Shown: positions 34,472 through 44,348, counted from the first letter of the stretch. The stretch is DNA of 64,000 bases from Bacteriovoracaceae bacterium (GCA_947446575.1 CANFHC010000003.1:1-64000), one strand, 5' to 3'. Translations and numbers: made by a program. Notes: generated from the sequence alone by a model not told the origin.

Positions 34472-36763
34472 TTATGCCATTACAATCGGTGCAAATTTCA
34501 CCATGAATTTTTTTCGAGCGCCATCGGCAAACTTAATGAGAACTTTTTCATCGGCTCCACTACCTTCACTATCTTCAACTTTTCCTGAACCATAAAGCGA
34601 ATGAACGACTTTTGATCCCTTCGGAAATTTTGGTTGATGATAAGACTCTCTTGGTGTCGCAGCTGTTTCTTTTATTTGATACACTACTTCTTCATCGCCG
34701 TATTTTGTTTCTTGAGACTGATCATATGGATCATAATTATCATCGTGTTTCCCCCCCCAACTAGAGTGAAATTCAGTCGAGCGCGAAGTGTTACTTAATT
34801 TTTTCCAAGTGAATAACTTTTCTGGAATTTCATCAATAAATCGACTTGGTCCATTGAATTTGACTTGACCAAAAAGCATACGCCCTTGAGCAAAAGTGAC
34901 ATAAAGTTTTTTCATGGCCCTAGTCATCGCAACATAAAAAAGTCTACGCTCTTCTTCCATCGCCGACTCGCCACCATCCACACTTCTATAACTTGGAAAA
35001 ACATTTTCTTCGGCACCAACAACAAATGCGTGCGTAAACTCTAATCCTTTTGCTCCGTGAACCGTCATCAAAGAAACTTCACCAGAATTAGGAATGGCTG
35101 CTTCATCAAATTCAGAGCTTGTATCCAATGTGATTGTTTCTAAGAAACCACTAAGAGTAGGAACTTCAGCTGATTCTTCAAATTGCGTAATCGCATTTAA
35201 AAGTTCATCTAAGTTTTCTAAGCGAGCTAGTGTTTCATAGTCTTTATTTGCTTTTAAGAACGAATGGTAACCAGATTCATGAAGAACTTTTTCATAAATG
35301 AGTGAAGGCTTAACTTTATTTTCATCGAGTAAACGAAGTTCACTAATTAATGTGACGAATTCGGATAGCGAGGATTTAATTTTCGCAGAAAGTTTTATGT
35401 GTGAAAAATCTTCGCCAGAGGCTCTTTGGCTATCAACAATTTTCTCAATAATGTCCCATAAAGATGAGTTTGCATTAACCGCTTCAATTTCTAATTTTCG
35501 AAGCGATGTAGCTCCAACTCCTCGAGCAGGTACATTGATTATTCGGCTAAGAGCTAGTGAGTCTTTCGAATTTATAATTAATCGCATGTATGAAAGCATG
35601 TCTTTAATTTCTTTTCTCTCGTAAAACTTCACACCACCGACAACACGGTAATTGATTTTATATTTTCTGAGTGAATCTTCGATTAAGCGCGCTTGGGCAT
35701 TCGAGCGGTAAAAAACCGCCATTTCTTTATAAGAAACACCTGCATTAAATAATTTTGCCGTTTCTTGGGCAACAAATTCTGCTTCTTCTTTGTCATTGAA
35801 ACATTCGACGATATCAATCTCATCCCCTTCCGGGTTTGCCGTCCACATCTGTTTTCCTTTTCTCAACGTATTTTTTTGAATAACGTGAGATGCGGCTTCG
35901 ATGATGGTTTTACTTGAACGATAATTTTGTTCTAGTTTTAAAACTTGGACATCAGGAAATATTTTTTCAAAGTCTAAAATATTTCGAATATCAGCACCTC
36001 GCCATGAATAGATAGATTGATCTTCATCTCCAACCACACATATATTTCGACGTTTTCCACAAAGCATTTTGATAAGCTCAAACTGCGCGCGGTTTGTATC
36101 TTGATATTCATCTACTAAAACGTAGTGGTAACGATTTTGGTAACGATTTAAGACATCTGGAAATTTTTCAAATAATTGAATGACAGCCGTAATTAATCCA
36201 CCGAAGTCGACAGCGTTTGCGCGGTGAAGTTCTGATTCATATTCTTCAAAATATCCAAAGTACTCATCCGAGGGATCGGCTCCTTCGGCCATATCTCTTC
36301 CAGGGTAGTACCCATTATTTTTTAGACCATCAATATAAGATAAAATTTCGTAAGGGTTAATTTCTTTAGTTGAAATTCCTCGACGCTCTAGCAGTGATTT
36401 CGCAATTGCTTTAGATTCACCTTCATCATAAATGGTAAAATTTCTTGAGAGTCCTAAGAAGTTAGCTTCTGATCTTAACAGTCTTGCGCAAAAAGCGTGG
36501 AAAGTAGTGATTTGAAGAGAACCGATATCAAGGCCTGGAATTTCATGTGCGATTCGCTCGCGCATTTCACGAGCGGCTTTGTTAGAAAATGTGAGTGCTA
36601 AAAGTTGATGCGGGCTTAGGTTTTTATCATCTAATAAATAAGTAATCCTCGTAACAAGAGTTTTTGTTTTTCCAGATCCGGCACCGGCCAAAATCATGAC
36701 CGGACCATCTGTTTTAAGAACAGCTTCTTTTTGAACTGGATTGAGACTAGAAAGATTCACCAT
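34472..36763 (-). CDS. pcrA: UvrD/PcrA-type DNA helicase
   Basis: 763 residues. Superfamily 1A motifs in order: AGAGSGKTKTLVTR (Walker A), VDEYQDTNRAQFEL, GDEDQSIYSWRGAD, LEQNYRSS, LMTVHGAKGLEF and FYVAMTRA. The C-terminus has a PcrA-like tudor domain (VVHSLYGSGKVED...) that binds RNA polymerase in Bacillus PcrA. It unwinds DNA 3'-5' in repair and replication-fork maintenance. Monocistronic-looking; the closest gene upstream is unrelated. Secure, though UvrD and PcrA names are interchangeable here. Confidence 0.95.
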   Translation of the reverse strand: MVNLSSLNPVQKEAVLKTDGPVMILAGAGSGKTKTLVTRITYLLDDKNLSPHQLLALTFSNKAAREMRERIAHEIPGLDIGSLQITTFHAFCARLLRSEANFLGLSRNFTIYDEGESKAIAKSLLERRGISTKEINPYEILSYIDGLKNNGYYPGRDMAEGADPSDEYFGYFEEYESELHRANAVDFGGLITAVIQLFEKFPDVLNRYQNRYHYVLVDEYQDTNRAQFELIKMLCGKRRNICVVGDEDQSIYSWRGADIRNILDFEKIFPDVQVLKLEQNYRSSKTIIEAASHVIQKNTLRKGKQMWTANPEGDEIDIVECFNDKEEAEFVAQETAKLFNAGVSYKEMAVFYRSNAQARLIEDSLRKYKINYRVVGGVKFYERKEIKDMLSYMRLIINSKDSLALSRIINVPARGVGATSLRKLEIEAVNANSSLWDIIEKIVDSQRASGEDFSHIKLSAKIKSSLSEFVTLISELRLLDENKVKPSLIYEKVLHESGYHSFLKANKDYETLARLENLDELLNAITQFEESAEVPTLSGFLETITLDTSSEFDEAAIPNSGEVSLMTVHGAKGLEFTHAFVVGAEENVFPSYRSVDGGESAMEEERRLFYVAMTRAMKKLYVTFAQGRMLFGQVKFNGPSRFIDEIPEKLFTWKKLSNTSRSTEFHSSWGGKHDDNYDPYDQSQETKYGDEEVVYQIKETAATPRESYHQPKFPKGSKVVHSLYGSGKVEDSEGSGADEKVLIKFADGARKKFMVKFAPIVMA

Positions 36764-36785
36764 AGGGAATCATAGTCTCAAAAAT

Positions 36786-38612
36786 TTACTCAACCGTCAC
36801 TGATTTCGCTAAATTTCTTGGCTTATCAATATCTGTTCCTTTGAATTTCGCCATATAATACGCAAGGAGTTGATTAACAACGTTTACGTATAGCGGTGAT
36901 AATTCTTCAAGTCCTTCGAAATCAAGTGGAATATAGTAATCTGACAAGTGCATTAGTTCTTCGTTTCCACGAGGACCAATTCCAACAATTATACCTTTTC
37001 TTGCTTTAATCTCATGAACATTTGAAATTGTTTTTTCAAATAATTCTGGACCAACCAAAGCAATGTTTACCATCTCTTCGTCAATTAATGCAATTGGGCC
37101 ATGCTTTAACTCTCCAGCAGCGTATCCTTCAGCATGAACATAAGCTATTTCTTTAAGTTTTAATGCACCTTCAAGAGCAATTGGAAAATATGCTCCTCTT
37201 CCGGTGTAGAAGAAACCTTTTTTATTGTAAATAGATTCTGCAACTGATTTTATTGCATCTGATTGTAAAAGAAGTTTATCAATTCTCTCGGCTAGAAGAG
37301 CAAATCTTCCAGTGAGTTTTACTTTTTTCCCCTCGTCTTTTAAATCTCCAGCAATAGCTGCAGACATTAAACGTCCAGTAAGAGCTTGTTGAGTAAATGC
37401 TTTTGTAGATGCAACTCCTATTTCAACACCAGCGCGAATAAGAAGATTGTCATCGCAATCTCTAAAAAGTGTTGACCCGTCCACGTTTACAATCGACACA
37501 GTTTTTACACCAGCTTTTTTGCAAATTGATTGAGCTGCAAGTGTGTCAGCAGTTTCTCCCGATTGAGATACAAAAATACCAACATCACCCATTTTAAGAA
37601 TAGGGTTTTTATAACGAAATTCAGAAGCTAATTCTACAACTGCTGGAATGCGGTTGATTCCTTCTAAAAAATCGCGAATTACAAGTCCCGCATAAGCAGC
37701 AGTTCCACAAGCTGATAGATAAATTCTCTCTGGCTTATAAATTGCAATTTTTTCTAACGATTCTTTTCCTTCACCAGCAAAATAATACTGAGTAAGATTG
37801 CGAATTAATCCAGGTTGTTCATGAATTTCTTTAAGCATGAAATGTTCATACTCACCTTTTTCACTTACCTGGAGAGACATATCTTGTTTTTTAGAAAGGT
37901 ATCTTGTTGTCTTCGTAAGATCTAATTCATAAAAGTTTGCGATATTTTTGTTTTCTCCAGATAAATGCACGATAACTTCATCTTCTGGGAAATAAAGAGA
38001 ATGAACCATACCTGCTAGTGCATACGGATCAGAAGAAACAAGAGCTTCACTTGTCACTTCATTTACACCACAAACAAGTGGTGCCCCTCTTTTAACGGCG
38101 AAAATTTCGCCAGTTTTAGGATAAAGAACAACAAAAGCAGAGTTCCCTTGAATGCGCTTAAAAGATGTCGCAATCGCTTCTTTAATTGGCATTTCTTGCT
38201 TCAAATAAAATGTAACTAATTCTAAAAATGATTCTGAATCTGTTTCTGATTTAAACTTTACTCCGTGGCCAGCGAGTTCTTTTTTGATTTCATTCGCGTT
38301 TTCAACAATTCCATTGTGAATAATAGACAGTACATCATTGTTATGTGGATGAGCGTTTACATCTGTAACACCACCGTGAGTTGCCCAACGAGTGTGTCCA
38401 ATGCAAGAGCGAGCGATAATATCTTTGCCTACAAGCTCAGCTTTTAAGTTATCCAACTTTCCAGCTTTTTTGTAATATTGCATTTTATTATTTTGATCAA
38501 TGAAACTAACACCAGCAGAATCATATCCGCGGTATTCGAGGCGCTTTAATCCTTCAATAACGATTGATACTGAATTCTGAGATGGACCAAAATACCCGAC
38601 AATTCCACACAT
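36786..38612 (-). CDS. glmS: Glutamine-fructose-6-phosphate aminotransferase
   Basis: 608 residues. The start is set at ATG-TGT so that the catalytic Cys follows Met (MCGIVGYFG), with AGAGG upstream; a GTG three codons earlier would bury it. An N-terminal glutaminase domain is followed by two SIS domains (VSQSGETADT, ARKGIIVGIG) and the C-terminal PRNLAKSVTVE. It makes glucosamine 6-phosphate, first step to UDP-GlcNAc. glmU lies just upstream on the same strand, so the two steps are coexpressed. I see no glmS ribozyme. Confidence 0.96.
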   Translation of the reverse strand: MCGIVGYFGPSQNSVSIVIEGLKRLEYRGYDSAGVSFIDQNNKMQYYKKAGKLDNLKAELVGKDIIARSCIGHTRWATHGGVTDVNAHPHNNDVLSIIHNGIVENANEIKKELAGHGVKFKSETDSESFLELVTFYLKQEMPIKEAIATSFKRIQGNSAFVVLYPKTGEIFAVKRGAPLVCGVNEVTSEALVSSDPYALAGMVHSLYFPEDEVIVHLSGENKNIANFYELDLTKTTRYLSKKQDMSLQVSEKGEYEHFMLKEIHEQPGLIRNLTQYYFAGEGKESLEKIAIYKPERIYLSACGTAAYAGLVIRDFLEGINRIPAVVELASEFRYKNPILKMGDVGIFVSQSGETADTLAAQSICKKAGVKTVSIVNVDGSTLFRDCDDNLLIRAGVEIGVASTKAFTQQALTGRLMSAAIAGDLKDEGKKVKLTGRFALLAERIDKLLLQSDAIKSVAESIYNKKGFFYTGRGAYFPIALEGALKLKEIAYVHAEGYAAGELKHGPIALIDEEMVNIALVGPELFEKTISNVHEIKARKGIIVGIGPRGNEELMHLSDYYIPLDFEGLEELSPLYVNVVNQLLAYYMAKFKGTDIDKPRNLAKSVTVE

Positions 38613-38685
38613 ATTTAACACCCTCTAAAAGTAATTATGTAGTCAAAAATAGAACTTTAATAATACCATTAGTGTAAAAAAGTGT

Positions 38686-40092
38686 TTAGCCTTTTTTGTG
38701 TTCTTTCTTCTTGATAAATCTGTGCGCTATACCTTCTTTTGTCGTTTGTTGATTGCGAGAAATAGCAAACGATCCATCCGGCATATGCTTTGTAATGGTT
38801 GAAGAAGAAGCAACGAAACAATCATCTCCGATCTCTACTGGGGCAACTGTTTGAGAATCAGAGCCAATGAAACAGTTTTTACCAATCTTGGTTATATGCT
38901 TGTTAGCTCCATCATAGTTACAAGTTATAAATCCACATCCAATATTTGTATTTTCGCCAACGAAGGCATCGCCAACGTAACTTAGATGCGAAACTTTTAC
39001 ACCACGATCCAAAACTGATTTTTTGATTTCTACAAAATTTCCAATTTTCGCTTCAGGTCCAATATCTGCTCCTGGTCTCAGCCTTGCAAACGGTCCAGCA
39101 GCCGCCTTACAATGTAAGTGGGCACCTTCTAAAATAGAATAGGCCAATACACGAGCTTCATCGTCAACTATTGAGTCAGATATTTGTGCACCCATTTCAA
39201 TAACTACGTTTTTTCCGATCTTAGTTTTTCCCGTTATAAAGGTATTGGGGTAGATAACAGTCCCCTCTCCAATTTCAACTTCGCTATCAATATAAGAATG
39301 AGGAGCATCGATAAATCGGACGCCATTTTCACGATGTTGTTTTTTAATTTTCACTCTAAGTGAATGTTCAACTGTTTCCAATTGTCTCAAGTCATTAACA
39401 CCTAAAAATGTTTCGGCATTTTCAAAACAGTGAGCTTTTACATTAAAACCATCTTTAAACACATCAGTAAGATAAAACTCCCCAGACTTGTTATTAGAAT
39501 CAATTTCTTTTAAATGCTCTACGACGTAAGAAGTTTTTAACAAATAGAGACCAGAATTTACTTCTGTAATTTTTCTAATTTCATCACTAGCATCTTTTTC
39601 TTCGATGATATGAAATCCTTTCTTCCCCCTTACAATTCGTCCATACCCCTTAGGATTTGATTCGATAAAACTCGCAGCAACTCCATCTAAATCTTCAGAC
39701 TTCACCAAAGTTAGCAGTGCGGTTAAATCGTCTGCTGATACAACAGGTGTATCAGCACAAATAACTAATGTGTAATGAAACTCTTTTGTAACGATAGAAG
39801 AATTGAAATATGACCGAAGAGCATCTGCAGTTCCCAATTGCTTTTCTTGAATTGCAAAAGAAATTTCCGAATGATTTTTCTCTACATATGAGCGGACCAA
39901 GTCGCGCTGGTGCCCGATGACTACTGTAATTTTACTTTCGATTTTATTCTGACTAAAAAACTTTTTTAATTCGCGAATAGGAAAATCAATTAACTTTTTA
40001 TCCAAGCAAGGCGCTAATGGCTTCGGCGCGTTTAATTTCAAGCGCTTTCCTTCACCTGCCGCTAAAACAACTGCCCCTATACTTAAATTCAT
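38686..40092 (-). CDS. glmU: Bifunctional GlmU uridyltransferase/acetyltransferase
   Basis: 468 residues from the ATG preceded by GGGAG, which places the nucleotide loop VVLAAGEGKRLK at the N-terminus as usual; a longer frame lacks this. The first domain is an NTP transferase (ADTPVVSADD), the second a left-handed hexapeptide-repeat helix (GNFVEIKKSVL, SYVGDAFVGENTNIG, ITCNYDGANKH). It acetylates glucosamine 1-phosphate and adds UMP, giving UDP-GlcNAc. Paired with glmS 73 bases downstream. The common GTR of the loop is GKR here. Confidence 0.94.
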   Translation of the reverse strand: MNLSIGAVVLAAGEGKRLKLNAPKPLAPCLDKKLIDFPIRELKKFFSQNKIESKITVVIGHQRDLVRSYVEKNHSEISFAIQEKQLGTADALRSYFNSSIVTKEFHYTLVICADTPVVSADDLTALLTLVKSEDLDGVAASFIESNPKGYGRIVRGKKGFHIIEEKDASDEIRKITEVNSGLYLLKTSYVVEHLKEIDSNNKSGEFYLTDVFKDGFNVKAHCFENAETFLGVNDLRQLETVEHSLRVKIKKQHRENGVRFIDAPHSYIDSEVEIGEGTVIYPNTFITGKTKIGKNVVIEMGAQISDSIVDDEARVLAYSILEGAHLHCKAAAGPFARLRPGADIGPEAKIGNFVEIKKSVLDRGVKVSHLSYVGDAFVGENTNIGCGFITCNYDGANKHITKIGKNCFIGSDSQTVAPVEIGDDCFVASSSTITKHMPDGSFAISRNQQTTKEGIAHRFIKKKEHKKG

Positions 40093-40289
40093 TGCTACTC
40101 TCCCACGTATTCTAGTCAGACAATTTGGTCTATTTTCATTTAGAACGCTGATTATTGCAATCAAGTATAGCGAAAAAAAATGAAGAATTGTTCATATTTT
40201 ACCATAATTCCTTAAAGAGTTTCTGCGATAACCCGAATTGATAGCTGTATGCAAATGAATTTGCGAAGGCCAATCTTGGAGGACAGAAT

Positions 40290-42707
40290 ATGGTAACTAA
40301 TTATGAGGGTGACAACATCGAACTAAAAGATCATCTCCCTCTCCTGCCAATTAGGGACATAGTGGTATACCCGTTTATGATTTTACCTTTTTTTGTAGGG
40401 CGCGATTCCTCAATTCAGGCCGTAGATCATGCTCTAAACAAATCTGAAAGACTTATTCTACTTGCTAGTCAAAAAGACATGAAAGCAGAAGCACCGACAC
40501 CAGATGAAATTTATGAGACCGGTACGATCGCAATGATCATGCGAATGAGAAAACTTCCAGATGGAAGAGTAAAAATTTTAGTGCAAGGGCTTTCAAAGGC
40601 GCGCATTACAGAATTTACTCAGGAAGCTCCTTACTTCATGTGTAAGCTTGTTAAAGTATCTGATGTGGCCATTGAAGAAAACAATGTCGCAGCCAATGCT
40701 CTAATGAGAAACATTCGCGAGCAACTTGAAAAAGTTATCAATATGGGAAAAGTTCTATCCCCTGATATTTTGATGATCTTAGAAGATATCAAAGATGCAG
40801 GAAGATTAGCTGACCTAGTTGCATCAAACTTAAATCTACATGTAGCAGAAGCTCAAGCGATTTTAGAAACGCTTGATCCGATGGAAAGGCTGCATAGAAT
40901 TAACGATATTCTCTCGCGTGAATTAGAAATTCTAGCAATGCAAAACAAAATTAAAAGCACTGCAAAAGATGAAATCTCTAAAACACAAAAAGAGTATTTC
41001 CTTAGAGAGCAAATCAAAGCTATCAAATCTGAACTTGGTGATGAAAAACAACAAGACCCAGATGATGAGTTTGGTGAAATAAAAGAAAAAATCAAAAAAG
41101 CCAAGATGAGTGATGAAGCGGAAAAAGAATCGCTGAAACAAATTGCTCGTTTAGAAAAGATGCACCCTGATTCTTCAGAAGCTTCTATCCTTAGAACTTA
41201 TTTAGAATGGATGTGCGATCTTCCATGGAGTAAATCAAGTGACGAGAAAATCGATCTTGATACTGCACTGGAAATTTTAAATGAAGATCACTTTGATCTC
41301 TTTAAAGTGAAAGAAAGAATTTTAGAATACCTAGCTGTTCGCAGTCTAAAAGGTCAAGGAATGAAAGGTCCAATCCTTTGTTTCTCTGGTCCCCCAGGTG
41401 TTGGTAAAACATCTCTTGGTAAATCTATCGCCAAAGCATGTGGAAGAGAATTTATCCGCATCTCGCTTGGTGGTGTAAAAGATGAAGCTGAGATTAGAGG
41501 ACATAGAAGAACGTACGTGGGAGCAATGCCTGGTCGTTTTATCCAAGCTCTAAAACAAGCAAAAACAAATAACCCAGTTATCCTTCTAGATGAAGTAGAT
41601 AAAATGGGTGGAGATTTCAAAGGGGACCCTTCATCGGCCCTTCTTGAAGTCTTAGATCCGGAACAAAACTGTAACTTCCGCGATCATTACCTGAACATCC
41701 CTTTTGATTTATCAAATGTTATGTTCATCGCTACTTCCAACGTTCTTGATCAAATTCCAGCTCCTCTTAGAGACAGAATGGAAGTAATCAATCTTTCTGG
41801 ATACACGCAGGAAGAAAAAGTTGCGATCTCGAAAAAATACATCATTCCAAAACAAATGGATGAAAACGGAATTAATGGTGAGCACATCACTTTTTCTGAT
41901 GATGGTGTCGCAAGTGTAATTAAGCACTACACTGCTGAAGCTGGACTTCGTAACTTAGAAAGAAAAATTGGAGCGATCTGTAGAAAAGTCGCAATGAAAA
42001 TTGCAAAAGGCGAAGCAGAAAAAACTCACATCATGACTGAGACCGTATTTAAACTTCTTGGTCCTCCCGTCTATACAAAAGACGACGAAAAAGATGTTGA
42101 TGAGGTTGGAGTAGCAACGGGTCTTGCTTGGACATCCCACGGTGGTGAAGTTCTTTATATCGAAGCCACAAAGATGAAAGGAAGAGGATTAACTCTTACC
42201 GGTCAACTGGGTGACGTCATGAAAGAATCTGCTCAAACAGCAATTGGATATATTAGAAGTCAGGCTGCTGAACTTCATATTGACGAAGAAATTTTTGAGA
42301 AGAATGAAATTCATATCCATCTTCCAGCTGGGGCAACCCCGAAAGATGGACCAAGTGCAGGGATCACTCTTGCTACAACAATTGTGTCTCTTTTAACAAA
42401 TACTCCAATCAGCCGCGAAGTTGCTATGACAGGTGAAATCACTCTGACTGGAAAAGTTCTTCCGATCGGGGGATTAAAAGAAAAAGCACTAGCTGCGATG
42501 AGAATGAATATTAAAACAATCATCATTCCATGGAAAAACAGAAAAGATCTGGAAGAAATTCCTGAAGAATACAGAGCGAAATTGACCTTCATCCCGGTTA
42601 AAACCATTGATGAAGTTCTAGAAGTGGCACTAATAGGCTGGAAAGAAAAAAAGAAAAAGAAAGCCTACGCTCGTGCCAAAGAAACTTTGCCGCCTGCAGC
42701 TGCCTAG
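40290..42707 (+). CDS. lon: Lon ATP-dependent protease
   Basis: 805 residues, normal for LonA. N-terminal substrate domain (LPLLPIRDIVVYPFM), AAA+ module with GPPGVGKTSLGKS near residue 355 and LLDEVDKMG, and a serine-lysine protease domain with DGPSAGITLATT near 690 and GGLKEKALAA near 730. It degrades misfolded and regulatory proteins in the cytoplasm. GGAGGA precedes the ATG and a strong terminator follows. The extreme C-terminus is an extra Lys/Ala-rich tail. Confidence 0.97.
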   Translation: MVTNYEGDNIELKDHLPLLPIRDIVVYPFMILPFFVGRDSSIQAVDHALNKSERLILLASQKDMKAEAPTPDEIYETGTIAMIMRMRKLPDGRVKILVQGLSKARITEFTQEAPYFMCKLVKVSDVAIEENNVAANALMRNIREQLEKVINMGKVLSPDILMILEDIKDAGRLADLVASNLNLHVAEAQAILETLDPMERLHRINDILSRELEILAMQNKIKSTAKDEISKTQKEYFLREQIKAIKSELGDEKQQDPDDEFGEIKEKIKKAKMSDEAEKESLKQIARLEKMHPDSSEASILRTYLEWMCDLPWSKSSDEKIDLDTALEILNEDHFDLFKVKERILEYLAVRSLKGQGMKGPILCFSGPPGVGKTSLGKSIAKACGREFIRISLGGVKDEAEIRGHRRTYVGAMPGRFIQALKQAKTNNPVILLDEVDKMGGDFKGDPSSALLEVLDPEQNCNFRDHYLNIPFDLSNVMFIATSNVLDQIPAPLRDRMEVINLSGYTQEEKVAISKKYIIPKQMDENGINGEHITFSDDGVASVIKHYTAEAGLRNLERKIGAICRKVAMKIAKGEAEKTHIMTETVFKLLGPPVYTKDDEKDVDEVGVATGLAWTSHGGEVLYIEATKMKGRGLTLTGQLGDVMKESAQTAIGYIRSQAAELHIDEEIFEKNEIHIHLPAGATPKDGPSAGITLATTIVSLLTNTPISREVAMTGEITLTGKVLPIGGLKEKALAAMRMNIKTIIIPWKNRKDLEEIPEEYRAKLTFIPVKTIDEVLEVALIGWKEKKKKKAYARAKETLPPAAA

Positions 42708-42742
42708 TTTGATGAGATTCTGAGTAAAATTGTCTGATAAAA

Positions 42743-42777
42743 GAGAAACCAACAGTATTGTTGGTTTTTCTTTTTTT
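42743..42777 (+). terminator. Intrinsic terminator after lon
   Basis: Inverted repeat AAACCAAC / GTTGGTTT with a short AGTATT loop is followed by TTCTTTTTTT. Good stem and T-run on the plus strand, 40 bases past the lon stop. Confidence 0.85.
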
Positions 42778-42832
42778 ATTAATCCCTTTTCTTGATATGA
42801 TTATCAATATCAAACTTTGAATTGGGAAACCT

Positions 42833-43237
42833 ATGAAGCCACCACGCAATCATGATAAATTAAGAATCCTTATTGTTGATGATTCAGATTTCAACCGTCG
42901 ATCGATGGTAGAAATTCTAACGGAAGAAGGATTCAATGTTGTAGGACAAGCTAGTTCGGCTGAAGAAGCTATTCAAATCGCCCACTCTACAAAATCAAAT
43001 CTTATTTTTATTGATGTTGTAATGCCAGACATCTCAGGCCTTGAACTTACAAAACATTTTCAAGAAAAAGGGGCCGGTGAGCGCTTCCTAATTATGATGT
43101 CTTCACTTAATATCGAAAGTATTGTTATAGAGTCCATTTCTAACGGGGCCATAGATTTTTTACAAAAACCATTTGATCGCGATGATCTCATTAAGGCCGT
43201 AGAAAAAATTGAACGCCTCGTTGAAAAAGACCGCTAG
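42833..43237 (+). CDS. CheY-like response regulator receiver
   Basis: 134 residues, a lone receiver domain. ILIVDDSDFNRRS supplies the acidic pair, IFIDVVMPDISG the phospho-acceptor Asp, MMSSLN the switch Ser and LQKPFDRDD the conserved Lys. With no output domain it should act by binding a partner, as CheY does with the motor. No kinase gene is adjacent; a small membrane protein follows 8 bases later. Confidence 0.9.
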   Translation: MKPPRNHDKLRILIVDDSDFNRRSMVEILTEEGFNVVGQASSAEEAIQIAHSTKSNLIFIDVVMPDISGLELTKHFQEKGAGERFLIMMSSLNIESIVIESISNGAIDFLQKPFDRDDLIKAVEKIERLVEKDR

Positions 43238-43245
43238 GGAGATAT

Positions 43246-43575
43246 ATGTTTTTAATTCGTTTCGCTTTTTACTTCACTCTAAGCTTTGCCATCCTTTGCA
43301 TTCCGATTGGAGGCAATCGTCACCTGTTCGATAAGTTTTATAGCTTAGTCACTCCTTATGCTGATAAGGCGGTCATGACGACTAAACAGAAACTCACTGT
43401 AACTAAACGCTATTCACGAAAGCTCTACTCAAACTCTGAGCCCCTAGAAAAAGATGAAATAAAAACTAATCTTGCCGGTGTTCAAAAAAAGATACAAAAA
43501 GTGAATAAACATCCAGATGATTCTTATACCGATGAAGAGCGAGAGCGATTAAAAAAAGTTTTAAGTAATGATTAG
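43246..43575 (+). CDS. Small membrane-anchored protein of unknown function
   Basis: 109 residues. One N-terminal hydrophobic segment (about 3-22) could be a signal anchor; the rest is basic and ends in a charged helix (YTDEERERLKKVLSND). AGGGAG precedes the ATG. Cotranscribed with the receiver gene and ended by a shared terminator. I do not recognise a family. Confidence 0.7.
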   Translation: MFLIRFAFYFTLSFAILCIPIGGNRHLFDKFYSLVTPYADKAVMTTKQKLTVTKRYSRKLYSNSEPLEKDEIKTNLAGVQKKIQKVNKHPDDSYTDEERERLKKVLSND

Positions 43576-43584
43576 ATAAGACGC

Positions 43585-43617
43585 AAAAAGCCCACCATTC
43601 GGTGGGCTTTCTTTTTT
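43585..43617 (+). terminator. Bidirectional intrinsic terminator
   Basis: A perfect stem AAAGCCCACC / GGTGGGCTTT with an ATTC loop is followed by CTTTTTT on the plus strand; on the minus strand the same stem precedes TTTTTGCG. It serves both the receiver operon and the convergent small secreted gene. Confidence 0.92.
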
Positions 43618-43648
43618 ATGTGTGGAGTGGAGTGAAATTTTCTTTTAA

Positions 43649-43828
43649 CTATTTACTAACGTTTTTTGCTTCTTCTTTAACAACTTCTGTTTCAACTGGT
43701 GCAACTACTTTTACCTCTCTCTTACCTTGGTTAGCATAAGGACATTCGCTTTTTTGATTTTCACCAACTTCAGCTGACATTGCTCTTAATCCAAAAAATA
43801 AAAGTGATGCGATTACTAGTGCTTTCAT
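43649..43828 (-). CDS. Small exported protein, paralog A
   Basis: 59 residues. GGGGGAATTT precedes the ATG. A signal peptide (MKALVIASLLFFGLRAMSA) leads to a mature peptide of about 40 residues with the core EVGENQKSECPYANQGKRE and an acidic/Lys tail ending NVSK. The core is almost identical to that of the gene at 44116-44298, while signal and tail have diverged. One Cys per chain could form dimers or bind a metal. No known family. It has a sigma-54-like promoter. Confidence 0.8.
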   Translation of the reverse strand: MKALVIASLLFFGLRAMSAEVGENQKSECPYANQGKREVKVVAPVETEVVKEEAKNVSK

Positions 43829-43873
43829 AAATTCCCCCTGACGGCTTTTTTAAGTTTTCTTGTAAATGTATAT

Positions 43874-43889
43874 TGCACCGTTCATGCCA
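43874..43889 (-). promoter_or_regulatory. Sigma-54-like promoter of paralog A
   Basis: The minus strand reads TGGCATGAACGGTGCA: GG and GC are separated by exactly 10 bases as required for the -24/-12 elements (consensus TGGCAC-N5-TTGCA). Transcription would start near 43863, leaving a leader of about 35 bases. The paralogous gene has the same arrangement. Confidence 0.6.
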
Positions 43890-43940
43890 ACATCATGGCC
43901 TTGGAAATTAAGCAACTTACTCTTGTAAAAATTACGTTGT

Positions 43941-43955
43941 GTCTAAAAACAGGAC
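43941..43955. promoter_or_regulatory. Upstream GTC-N9-GAC element, copy 1
   Basis: GTCTAAAAACAGGAC lies 52 bp upstream of the -24 element of paralog A. It shares its ends and the TAAA with the perfect palindrome upstream of paralog B. A candidate binding site for a sigma-54 activator. Confidence 0.4.
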
Positions 43956-44058
43956 AGTGGTGTCTGTTGATTAGTCATTATTTAATATATTTCATGTCTA
44001 TACATCCACGAGATGCGACATCATAACCATAAAAATGGCTAAAGCTCTTAGTCCATCA

Positions 44059-44087
44059 TAAAAAAAGCCCGGTAAAAACCAGGCTTT
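44059..44087 (-). terminator. Terminator of paralog B
   Basis: AAAGCC-c-GGT / ACC-a-GGCTTT with an AAAA loop; on the minus strand it is followed by a run of seven T. It lies about 28 bases past the stop codon of the gene it ends and insulates the two paralogs. Confidence 0.8.
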
Positions 44088-44115
44088 CTTTATTAATTAA
44101 ATTTTTAAAAAAAAA

Positions 44116-44298
44116 TTACTTACTAATGTTGGTTGCATCTTCTTTTTTAACTTCAGTTTCTACTGCAACAACTGGTTTTGCTTCTCTCTTACCTTGGTTA
44201 GCATAAGGACATTCGCTTTTTTGGTTTTCACCAACTTCGTTAGCAGCAAATACGTTTAAAGAAGCTATAGAGATAGTGATTAAAATTAAAAGTTTCAT
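44116..44298 (-). CDS. Small exported protein, paralog B
   Basis: 60 residues. AAGGGGAATTTT before the ATG, signal peptide MKLLILITISIASLNVFA, then NEVGENQKSECPYANQGKRE and the tail ending ATNISK. The 18-residue core matches paralog A perfectly, and DNA identity is highest there, so a tandem duplication is likely. The mature peptide is secreted or periplasmic with one Cys. Unknown family. Confidence 0.82.
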   Translation of the reverse strand: MKLLILITISIASLNVFAANEVGENQKSECPYANQGKREAKPVVAVETEVKKEDATNISK

Positions 44299-44332
44299 AA
44301 AATTCCCCTTGTGTACGTTTACTTATTACTAC

Positions 44333-44348
44333 TGCATGAGTAATGCCA
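44333..44348 (-). promoter_or_regulatory. Sigma-54-like promoter of paralog B
   Basis: The minus strand reads TGGCATTACTCATGCA with 10 bases between GG and GC, the -24/-12 geometry. The expected start near 44323 gives a leader of about 25 bases. Matches the paralog A promoter at the TGGCAT and TGCA ends. Confidence 0.6.

Noticed and set aside
38613-38685. glmS ribozyme upstream of glmS
   Set aside because: The spacer is only 73 bases of AT-rich DNA and lacks the conserved ribozyme core.
41346-42607. Minus-strand frames across lon
   Set aside because: Shadows of the lon reading frame; no ribosome sites.
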